Positions 44,001 through 53,781 of a stretch of 64,000 nt of DNA are shown piece by piece. This DNA comes from Nereocystis luetkeana (lineage: Eukaryota; Sar; Phaeophyceae; Laminariales; Laminariaceae). The notes below the pieces were generated by a model, which made no database searches, was not told the DNA's origin, and worked only from the letters and a program-made list of their open reading frames with translations. The DNA lies in contig JARUPZ010000018.1 in the NCBI GenBank assembly GCA_031213475.1, positions 5,989,680 to 6,053,679 of the forward strand. Direction: 5' to 3'. A program made the position numbers and the translations under genes. The stretch's first letter is position 1. Each line of letters begins with the position of its first letter.

Positions 44001-44874
44001 CACGGCGGCAAGATGTGAAAGTTCCTCCCCGACCCCCGCCGCGGCAGCCACGGCGGCAGTGTCTGAAAGTTTCTCCCCGACCCCCGCCACGGCAGCCACG
44101 GTGGAAAAGTCTGAAAGTTCCTCCCCGAACCCCGCCGCGGCAGCCACGGCGGCAAGATCTGAGAGTCCCTCCCCGACCCCCACGACTGGCGGTGGCGACG
44201 GTGCCGTGAAACCCCCGCGGCAGGAAAAGGCCAAAACTGGTACGAAGCGTTCTCGAAAACAAGGTGCCGCGGCGAAGGGTGCAAGGCCGGCGAAACGGCC
44301 TTTTTTTGCGCCTGCGCCAGCCGCTTCAGCGCCCGCAGACCCCACCGCGGCAGGGCACGAAGCCCAGTTGGTGCCACTCAAGGGGTATCCGACAGCGCAG
44401 CGAGTGGACGGTTCCGCAGATCAACGCGCCGTTCCTTTTAGCGGGGGTATTGCCGTCGGCGCCGCCTACGCCACCACCGGTGGCTACCTCGCGCCGGTTA
44501 GCACGGCGGCGCAACCAGCGCTGGCGACTGCCACAGCGGGTGGGGTCGGTGGATCCGACCCGTCGCTCACTGCTTTCCTTGATGTTGCGCCGCCGGTCTC
44601 CATGGCCGCGCAAGCGCACCACGCTACGCCGATAGCTCTGGCTTCGACAAAAGCGCCCGTCGCGCCCCCCGGTATGTCAACACCGGCGAGTCTAGCGCAG
44701 TCGGGGCCTTGGCACGAGCAGGCCATCGCGCACGGCACACACGAAGGCTTGAACGGATGGACACCCGACGCAAACTCCGCGGCGCAGGTGTGCGTAGGTT
44801 GGCAGCAGCCGTCGCTAGTCGCTGCCGTTCCGGAGCAGCCACCAGGACAGGGTAGAGCCGTGGACTATGGGTAG
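38029..44874 (+). CDS. VPS72: VPS72/YL1 (Swc2) homologue, SWR1/SRCAP complex subunit
   Basis: YL1 binds the H2A.Z-H2B dimer and helps the SWR1/SRCAP complex exchange it into nucleosomes. Exons: 38029-38236, 38506-38609, 39583-39789, 41666-41803, 43201-44874 (776 aa; phases 1, 0, 0, 0). The start MSLAADRRRKAKALEE resembles animal YL1, though an in-frame ATG at 37918 would add 37 residues. The acidic, aromatic N terminus (ETFWGQGAW, then DKFDKDFNDSESEEDD) fits the H2A.Z-binding region. Basic segments follow (KRPAGGVYKEPKRFVPAKRK), then RYHSRRGYVDTIFFPD and the YL1 C-terminal domain at about 300-335 (CKITDAPASYKDPLTG, YADAAAFKELRKRYG). The last 440 residues are Ala/Gly/Pro/Ser low complexity with four 16-residue units like SESSSPTPAAAATAA, far longer than usual. 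The family call rests on both domains. Confidence 0.9.
40570..41395. repeat. GACCC-rich minisatellite in VPS72 intron 3
   Basis: The intron is filled with GACCC pentamers (GGGTC on the other strand), densest at 41150-41215, with about six longer units of 50-75 bp that begin near GACCCGTGAG and run through TTTGAA and a T-rich spacer. An inverted stretch (GGGTCGGGTCGAGTCGGG) lies near 40590. The middle, 40790-40970, is unique. Translated frames here are simple-repeat artefacts. Confidence 0.8.
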
Positions 44875-45524
44875 AAATTCCGTCAGAGTACTGGCACACC
44901 GTCCAGCGGTCTGGCAATTTGTGGACTGGCTGAACCTCGCGGGCGCGTGCTTTGAAAAGTGCTCGTGTAGGAAGATTAAACCTCCTCGTGTGTGTTTGTT
45001 TTGCGGCGGGAGCGTGGAGCTTCTGGGCGCGGTGTGTTTTGTTACTACAAAGTAAATAAACAAGAGAGCTATGTGAGTGCCGTCCGGTGTAAGCCCAGAT
45101 CGTGCTCGCGTGTGATTTTGTGCCAATCAGTAGTGTATGTGTCGTAATGATGCAGTTCAGTTTTTCAAAAGTGCGCAAGTTCGCTTGCCGGTAGTGGGTA
45201 CCGTCTATATAGGGTTGTTGGATTCGAAGCCAAATACCTCATGAGCCGTTTGATGCGCGGTTGACGCGCCGCGGTCGCTTTTTGCCAAACGGGTGTCTCG
45301 GGTAGCGTTCGTTCCTGCTCGATGAAGCAGCATTTCGTTCGTATAATATGCTTCACAACTTGAAGCGCAAGGTCAGATTTTTCAGCCGATTGTGCCCCTC
45401 TTGTGCCCCTGAAGCGAAATGTGTAGGTTCGCGTCAGTTCCGGTGACAAAGCCCGCCCGTAACAAAATCGTCGACCATCCAGACAATGGATGATGATGAC
45501 GAAGATGAGGATGATGATGATGCT

Positions 45525-46110
45525 CTCACATTAGCTCACTTCCCTGAACTTGTGCCTGTGGTCACAAAGCTGGCTGTAACAAAAATGCATATCTATGGGA
45601 GAAAACAAACACGGACGGAATAGCGCGCACGGCAGTGTCATACCAGTCCGTCAGGGAAACGGTACTAACGAGCTGTGGTATGCCATTCCGTACCACTTGC
45701 GACCAAATAACACCAGGAGCATATCCATGGTACATATAAACACTCGGAAAAAAAAGAAAAAAAAACACGGGAAGAGGGGTTAAAAAATAGAAAGAAGAAA
45801 AACAAAGCAAGCGTGCGCTCAGGGTGCAGGCCGAGTCCCAAGGACGAGGTTGCTGAGTGCTGGTGCGTTCAGTCCTATGAGATGCCCAGCTAATGAACCA
45901 ACAAAGGGACGGCACAAGACCAGACGGAGGCAAAAAGACAAGAAGGGGGTAGAGACAAAGATCTACCTACAACAACGAAAAACGAGCAGTCCTATCCCAG
46001 TTGGTGGGTCAAGGACACAACCCAAAGAGGACAGAGACAGACGGACCAAGGAGGGCGATAAAAAAAACGTTGATGAAAATAGCAAGGAGTCACACAAATA
46101 TAACAATAAG
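45525..46110 (-). repeat. Dispersed repeat family B, copy 2
   Basis: Inverse partner of 33090-33625. It is longer than copy 1 because an extra segment near 45850-46000 carries a second copy of the GACCCACCA-like and TCCTATGAGATGCCCAGCT-like blocks. The GAT-rich microsatellite at 45485-45530 corresponds to the CATCATCAT tail of copy 1. Confidence 0.7.
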
Positions 46111-46240
46111 GTGACGCAGCCGATGCACAGTGGCAGGGTACCGAGGGGGGGGGTACCATCGAAAATATAACAATACGAGTAAGGTGACGCAGCCGATGCA
46201 TAATGGCAGGGTACAGAGGGGGGGGGGATACCATCGACTT
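46096..46240. repeat. About 70 bp tandem duplication
   Basis: ATATAACAATA, AAGGTGACGCAGCCGATGCA, TGGCAGGGTAC and a G run with ATACCATCGA occur twice in a row, with a 5 bp insertion in the second copy. Confidence 0.85.
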
Positions 46241-47259
46241 GGTAGGGAAATAACACCAGGGGTTGTACTATAACACAGCAATAAGCAGAAGTCACTGGGC
46301 GCCTCAATTAGAAAGATGCGGCCAGTGCCACGTTTCGGCGGGTGCCTTCACTTTCTTGACCCTAGTTGCTGGTGATAAGCCTCCTTTCAACGCGGCTCCC
46401 CCCCCGCCCCCCCGGGCATCGGGTCCAACGGCGTCCTAAGTTACTGCGCATTTGGTACCTCAAGCGCTCATCGTTTTGCTACATTATCCTTCTCCTTGAC
46501 GAACCAGCGTTTTATGTATTGCTCTGCCGCTTCCTCAACACGTCAGAACCACTTGCCCGATTTCTTCGCTGCCAGCGTCCATTATTTCTCTTCGGCGAGC
46601 AAGTTAAAACAACGATAGGTCGCGTTCGAAACAACCCACCGAGTACATACCCTCAGGAGCTGAGAGGCGAGTCCATTTTGTACGTTACACCCAACGGGAG
46701 ACATGAGAGAGTAGTAGCATCAAGCGTTTGCAAATACCCCAAAGTAAAAAGGCAAGGGATGGAGGGGATTGCTGCCTTTGAGTCGCAGCAAAACCGATGC
46801 ATTCCTCGGCTGCACGCAGGTGAAAGCCTCGCATGCTATCTCTACAAATCGTGTCTCGGCTATGGTCGTGACACATAAAGCTGTGGGTCAACGCCAGTTT
46901 CTCCTAACAGCGGTTGACAGCCAGTTTCCATCAATAGCGGTTGACTAAACGCTGTGTTGCGTGTCAACGCCCAGATTAACGCGCATGTACGTGTACACAC
47001 ATCAAGAACAACACTACAAGTATTCGTTGCATTGGGCAGACCTCCGAACCCTAAATCATGCAATAAAAAAACCGAAAATACTGTACAAGTGCCAGGTATT
47101 ACACCAAGGACTACTGGGTGTGTCGTGTGCAATGCAATGTGCAATGCCAACTGCAGCATATACCGCAGTAAGCACAAAGGTCGACTCCAAAAGAGAGGCA
47201 TTCAGAAGATGCCGACTTCCCCCTCACGCCGCAGACGGTGCGCCATCTAATTCGGTCCT

Positions 47260-50200
47260 CTAGAAAGCGTTGACCTCGTCCATCGCTTCCATGCGAACGG
47301 AACCATTGTCGATAGCCATGATCTCTGCGCTCAGCAACTTTGACGGGTCGGCTGGTCGCAACGGCCGCATGTCCTCGCCTAGCTCGTAGACCATAGGGGT
47401 CGCTCGCGGCACCTTCATGCCCACGACTACGCTGTCAGGGATACTGTCGAGGTGCTGCAGGAGCGTCTTGAGCATGTTCGCGTGTCCCTGGCCAAACGAG
47501 CAATGCACACGTACATGCACCACGGGAAAAGGTGTGTCGGAACATTTTTAGAGGTCGGAAAACACACGAAAACACAAAATAAGTTGTAGAGACGGGAGTG
47601 GAGGCAAGCACGAGCGGCGTGTTGCAACAAGGGAGAAGGCCCGAATCGGGCGCGCGGGTACACCTTAACTATGTAACATATATATATATATATATATATT
47701 GTCTGCTTGTAGTGCTGCCGAAGGTTTTTCAATCAAAACGTTAAGAGCTCCGCACAGCTGCTCCCTTTCCACGCTTTTACTAAAACATACCGCCACCTGA
47801 TACCTTCTAGTCTGTTGCATATATACATTGTTCGTTTATATCCGTCGTTCGCCTATATTAATTGTTTGCTCATACGAATCTATTGTCAGGCTGGTACATG
47901 GCATTATACCTTTTCAACCCAAAATACTTAAATGCAATCAGGCAATAAATAAGCATTAATTATAGAAGGTTTTGTTGTTAAAAATTGTGAGGGTAATTTA
48001 AATAAATAAAAAACAATTATTAATTAGGCAACCAATCGAATCCCGTATGAATCCCCATAGAAAAAAAAAATAAAGCTAAAGCCTGATACTATTTTGGACC
48101 CAGGAAGTTTACAAGCAAAGTAACTCTAGCGTATGACCTTGGCGTCGCGCTCACACAAGCGGTTGCGAATCTGACGGCTCCAGGCTCACGAGCATACGAT
48201 ATTGTTTCCTACAGCTGGCACAGACGTACGAGACATATCGCTGATTAGGCACGGAGGTGCAGCGTGACTTCAAATTGGCGGCTACAACTCATGGCCGACA
48301 TTTCTATTGCTATATACCAGGTATGCGTGATTCGAGCGGAACAAAGGTGTGGGCTTCCGCGACCCCCCCGCCATGCCTCGTACCACCAGAGATGCAAGGA
48401 CCGTTTGGGTACGAATATCAACACCCAAACGATCCTTACATCTTCGAAGAGAGCAGCGATACCGTACTCCAACAACGCCTCACCGCAACCAGGACGCGTT
48501 TGCCGCTCCGAACAGCCGGTACGATCTCCTCCTCCCAGTATCCCACGACGCGCCGAGAGACATCTTTCATGCACTCGGTCCTCGGGATCGCGCAGACTCC
48601 GTTTTCGTCCACGACATGCTCGTACCTGGGCGGACAAGGATCGGAGCGCCGAGAGGTCATGCTCCGGTAAACAGGGGGGGGGTGCTTGCCCCAACATTTT
48701 CAACTGATGGGCTCCGGAAGTATCAAACTACTCAATACCTTTCGAACCCGATGCGAATTGCATACTACACTTTGCAAGCCCATTTGACTGTGTATCGGGC
48801 TAACTATGGCCCTTGTTGTCGGAGAGTTTTGTTTTCCCCGAATTTCCTAAATTTGGAAATTTGGGAATATGTATCAAGACACGGAGGCGTTCTGTCACGA
48901 TTTGTGAAATTTAACATACGGAAAAAATACCTAGAAAGCTATATTTCACATGTTTGGAAGAAAACACAATTTTGGACAGTCCGAAAAAGAAAAAGAAAAA
49001 ATAAGTGCGAAAATAACCCCCCTGGAAATTCTGGAAATAATTTTCTACGATTATGGCGACCCTTAGCTTACGATACATCTCAAAGGTGGATGTTGGGGTA
49101 CAGAGCTCTCTTCACGTGACGAGCCTCACTCAAAACATTGGTGCTACATACCCTTACCGCCGTAGCGCGAGTCCTCTGTACTCACCGAAAATTCGATCTC
49201 GAGAAACGTTGTACCCGCAAAACCGACCGGCAATCTCCCATTGGCTACGAAGGCATACCACCAACGAAGACCGAAAATCCCACTAGCGACGTAGGCAAAG
49301 ACGTAGGCATACCTGAAACGCAAATTCTATATCTTCAGATGGGAAATGCGGAGATGTTGCGCCGCTCCTCAGATGAGGAGCCCCCCGGGAGTAAAAAATG
49401 CTGGGGTCCAAAGGTGCACCCTCTAGCGCACTGTAAAGGCATGGTTGAGTTTGTGTGGACCCAAAAGTGCACCCTGTACCGCACTGTAGAGGCATGGTTG
49501 AGGCAAGTGAACCTCAAGAGGAGTCGATTTGTTTCTGTGCCGTCTCTGTGTAGCAGAACACCGGCACACGTGGGCCTCGCGCACTTCGGTGCACACGTAC
49601 GAAGCGGTCCTCTGGAGTCAACAATATGATAGTCGTACACGGAAGCCAGCGGTGGGGATCCAATGCTCTCCTGTGACGATACTCTTGTAGACTATACTTC
49701 CAGCCATGGAACCCTCAGAATAGTTGTCGACTTGCAACAGCAGCATGCGGCGGTTCGAAGTCTGCACATGACGATCGTGCCTTGCGTGGCCGTAAAATTA
49801 AAATAAATGTGGTCGGAAATATATTTCCTGCCCGCATGCACTCCTATTGGTCAATGTTTTTTAAGTAAACCGTACCAGGTGTGATCGATGGATATCCCCC
49901 GGGACCCCAATAGCCGAGCGGAAAGTTTGCTTCGAATACCACCCGACACAAGCGTGACCAACACTTGAATCAGTTGAAAATTCTACTCGAATATACTACG
50001 TACGTATTAGATGTACATACAGCGCAAAACACACGGACATGATGGGGGAAATATGATGAAATGGTATTCTTCCTTCTCTTCGTGCACTTCCACGGGTGCA
50101 TCATTCCAGGCCATGGGGTCGGCCACGCCACGCAATGCTGCAACGCATTTCTCCACCTGCCACCACTGCTATCCCACCCTCACACGCAATTTATCGTACG

Positions 50201-52427
50201 CTTATAGCACCAAAAAAAATGTCGAGTACAGCAGTTTATGGTACAAAAATATCGGGCGGAGGGGAGAGGTGCACCTTCGGTCGTCCTTCGGGTAGTAACG
50301 GCCAGTCGTGCTCATAGGGTGTGGCGGAATGTCGTAGCTCGAGGCCCACAAGGCTACGTTCTCCGGTCCGAAGGCCTCCTGGGCCTCTGGCTTGGTCTTC
50401 CCGATGAGGTCGCCGTAGTGGCGCTCGTTCAATCGCCAGTCCTTCACCTCCGGCACCCAGAGCTGGTCCAGTTCGTCCATGACGATGTGTTCTGTCTTGA
50501 GTACCCTAGGCTTCCGACATCATAACAGCGTGGGCGTAACGACGTGCAGACGGGCGGGGAATATGTCGCTATCTGAACACGCAGAATGCCAGGAGAATCT
50601 AGATGCATCTGTGCTCCGAGTGTCCTATCTAGATGCAGCCGTGCCTTAGAGTGTCCTTCCACTTGCTCTAGACGTACTACAAACTCGTCACCTCAGCAGC
50701 ATCATTCTCCCCGTCGGCGCCCGCTTCTGGCGCAAGACCCGCGATCATCAATGGTGTGGCTCTCGGCAGAATATTCGTCCACGCGCCATGGACCGGACAG
50801 TACGCGGTTTTCTTTTCGACCTCGGACCGGTCAGTATCAAGCTGCCTTTTTCTGCCCAGTGCACTATTTTAATATGATATGGTGATTGAAGCGATAATAT
50901 CGTCTGTCAGATCACCCAGTAGATTAGCGCGTTGCCCACGACATCGGTGTTAATGTCAGTACCACAACCAGCGTACTTCTAGGCCTACTCGTCATACCTC
51001 TCCGGCTGTCCGGTACCTGGTTCTCTGTGCGTCAGCACTTACTTATTGGTTGCACGGAAAAACAGGCGGTGGAGCCTATTTCACGACAGAATGTCGGACG
51101 TCGCAATGAAGCAACGGAGTGCGGAGAGACACATACTACAGCACCTCCCTACCACAGTTTCCTCACCGCTTGAGCATCGACGCGTAGACAACGTCGAACT
51201 CGAAACCCTCCCTCCGGAGCGCCTGCCCGGCAGCTCGAGCCTCGCCCTCGCCCCTCTCAGTAAGCGGAACATCTGTTGCATGTATCAAACACACAATCAG
51301 TTGGAAGGAGGTTCGACTATAAGTTGCCGAACGCAACCAACCGGCGAGCAGCATCAACGTCGAGCTTTGTTAGACTACAGCCCTCCAGCCTTTCGACTCT
51401 TGATTTATCAGTACTTTATTAAAATAGTACCTTGATATACCGTGGTACCAAATCTGTACCTGAATAGAAGTATCGGTTGCATACTAATATTGAATCAAAA
51501 CCGTACCTATATCTGGGGACATGGTGGCATGAAATATTCACAAACATCCACCGCCGACCTAGACGTCAACACACAGAAGGTTTCACTTTCACACCTCGGA
51601 CAGACAGATCATCTGCAGATCATCTACAGATCATCTACAGATCATTCCGACTTGATGATATACTTCCTAGATATTTCAGGGCAGGTAGATCCCTCGTCAT
51701 CTGTATGATCTGTAAGGTCACGTTGCCGGGTGGGAGCCAAACAATCTGCATGATCCACGTGTAGGGCATGCGTGTTGGGTTTTTGTATGTACCCCGTATA
51801 TACTCGTACTACGTACTACCTGGTACGATTGCGTACTTTTTTCTTCTTTCCTTTTTTTTATCCGGCGGATTGGTAAAAATAAAGCTTAAGCTCACCTTAC
51901 TTCCAGGTTCCAATTTCGTGTCGTGTGTCAATTTAACCCATAGCTACCCGTTGCAACATCAGAACAGGGTGCTGCTACCGCTGGTGCTTGGGCACGTTGA
52001 CCCGAGTACGAGTACAGATTTCGCACAGTCTATCTTTATCTTTATGGCAGGTTAGGATCTAGATGGTTGATGGTATAGATCCAGCATCTGTCCGAGGTGT
52101 ACGAGTATACCAGGGTATGTATGTGGGACGTTTTTCAGCTTATGGCCGCGAAAAAAAACACAAAAAAAAAACACCATCGGACAGAACTACAGCAGTAGAC
52201 TGCAGATCCCGATGATATTGCGAGTTCGCTACTGGAAGCTGGAATACATTTTGAAATTTGGACGGTCGCCTGGTTGGAACGCAATGCAGAAATGGTTTCA
52301 TTACCAGAGACTTTCTCGGCCCTGGCGATGCCCCTCACCGGTCCATCCTATGTGTCTATCGTCCCTATTCCAGGTTGATTCCCCGTGTCGTAAAAACACT
52401 ACACGATACGTTTGGTTGCCATCTTGA

Positions 52428-52512
<85 letters not shown>

Positions 52513-52678
52513 CGTCATCACTTTGCTTCGTCGTTGTTGTGGCTTGTGTCCGCAGACTTCGAGCAACATACGACCGCGTCGTCTGTAGCATTGGCTGCAG
52601 CAAGCCCATTGGAACAAATGCGCGAGCCATCGGCACCCCTGCGGTGCAGATTGCCGCGCATGACACGGAGCAGCGCAT
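47260..52678 (-). CDS. BPG-dependent phosphoglycerate mutase (dPGM), organelle-type presequence
   Basis: Interconverts 3- and 2-phosphoglycerate in glycolysis and gluconeogenesis. Exons: 52678-52339, 51272-51167, 50505-50275, 48625-48484, 47487-47260 (348 aa; phases 1, 2, 2, 0). Catalytic motifs are present: LRHGESTWN with the phosphorylated His at 98, [25 protein letters not shown] with the acid Glu176, [22 protein letters not shown] with His275, and PMVYEL near the end. Residues 1-56 are Arg/Ser/Thr-rich with almost no acids and include ARAFVP, close to the ASAFAP motif of heterokont plastid precursors, but [10 protein letters not shown] also suits a mitochondrial presequence. Residues 57-83 are 27 serines from a CTG tract. 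Longer upstream frames lack an ATG, so 52678 was chosen. Enzyme family very sure; compartment unsure. Confidence 0.93.
47745..48115. other. AT-rich island in phosphoglycerate mutase intron 4
   Basis: About 370 bp are clearly richer in A and T than all surrounding DNA, with words such as TTAATTATAGAAGG and AATTATTAATTAGG and an A run at 48060. A (TA)n tract lies just outside at 47675-47700. It may be an organellar insertion or a decayed element. No gene is visible. Confidence 0.5.
49402..49504. repeat. 53 bp tandem duplication in phosphoglycerate mutase intron 3
   Basis: Two adjacent copies share GTGCACCCT, GCACTGTA.AGGCATGG and TTGAG, about 88% alike by eye. Confidence 0.8.
51605..51648. repeat. 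11 bp x 4 minisatellite upstream of phosphoglycerate mutase exon 2 region
   Basis: Four copies of CAGATCATCTA, the last diverged, lie in intron 1 of the phosphoglycerate mutase gene. Confidence 0.9.
52431..52510 (-). repeat. Coding (CTG)n tract giving 27 serines
   Basis: About 26 uninterrupted CTG units (AGC on the coding strand) lie in exon 1 of the phosphoglycerate mutase, between the presequence and the catalytic domain. A perfect tract of this length should vary between strains. Each change of one unit keeps the frame. Confidence 0.95.
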
Positions 52679-53781
52679 CTTATGTAGCGCTGTGGAGCAG
52701 ATAGCTGATGTTGTTGTTCGAGTCAATGGGAATGATAGTCATAGTCTCCGTTGTTCTCATGTTTCATGTTTTGCGTCGTTGGAGTTCGATGTGTATTCAG
52801 AGGCGTGTCCCGCGGTGTAACGACCTATCCGGGCCAAAAAAAGAAAATACCACACCGAGGCGCCGAAGAGATTGGCTGCGGTCCCAGCGGCGGCACAGTG
52901 TGATCGAGTTTTGGCTACTGGTGAGAACGTGAGTGATGCGAGGAACGTATGGAGCACGTTGGTGATTTGTTAGCTGTCGTGTTAGGTGCGTTCGCGTGTA
53001 CCTTCCTGAATCAGAAGCACAAATGACAAGATATAGGCGACGTCGGGTGAACCCGCCATCGCCCGTCATATCATTCGCGTAAGCCATCAGAGCGTGGTCA
53101 GCAAACAGTACGAGGGGTGTCTGTTTGGCTGTGACTCTGGGGAACATCCTTCAAGAGGGGGCGTTTCTCGCGTTTCTCGGGCACCTGTCGTCGCAATTAT
53201 TCTCCGACCAACCCTTTGCGCTTGAGGGCCATTTGGGACACCAGCGTTTCTACTGCTGTATACGTACACATACGGAAGTTTTGACGAGCCCATGTACCCG
53301 TTGCCTCGTACGTAAAGAGTAAGCAATTGACGACGAAATGGCGATGCTTTGGTATATATACCATTACCTGGTATCAAACAATAATGTTCTCCATAACATA
53401 TCGGTGCCAGCTTAGCGCGAAGGCCACAGGACTACCTTGACAGGGCCACCTTGACCTCGCGGGACACATATGTTTTGCTCGGCGTAAGAAAGCTGAGACC
53501 TGACATTCGTACAAAGAGCATGTCGACGCTTTTTTTCATCTGTACATGTTTATACTATTTAATAGTATTATTAATAGTAGTTGTCATATATATCCTCTGG
53601 CAGGTTTTCGCTGAAACCAATCCCCTGCAACTCTGCAGGGTTTCGCCGCACCCCGGGACTGAAACAACCATCTGCCCAAGACACTAGACGCCCCGCCCCA
53701 CCCCCGCATCTTTCTCCGTCGCGTGCTCGCATCTCACCAGCATCGGGTCGCTAAACTAAACCCCTAATCGAGATCCGGGAG
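52679..53781. promoter_or_regulatory. Divergent region, phosphoglycerate mutase / PKA kinase
   Basis: This 1.1 kb gap between two divergent starts must carry both promoters. It contains a TACCTGGTAT palindrome near 53369 and an AT-rich patch with ATTATTAATAGTAG near 53568. No named core element was found. Immediately before the kinase ATG the sequence is C-rich. Confidence 0.4.

Larger units (their letters stand above)
44875..47259. other. Convergent spacer between VPS72 and phosphoglycerate mutase
   Basis: This carries both 3' UTRs. After the VPS72 stop there is AATAAA near 45053, about 180 nt downstream, which may serve as a polyadenylation signal. A GAT/GAC-rich microsatellite (45485-45530), repeat B copy 2 and a 70 bp tandem duplication follow. 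From 46300 to 47259 I see nothing recognisable. Confidence 0.6.

Noticed and set aside
43174-44262. 362-codon minus-strand open frame
   Set aside because: Antisense of the GC-rich VPS72 last exon, which has the YL1 domain in the other strand.
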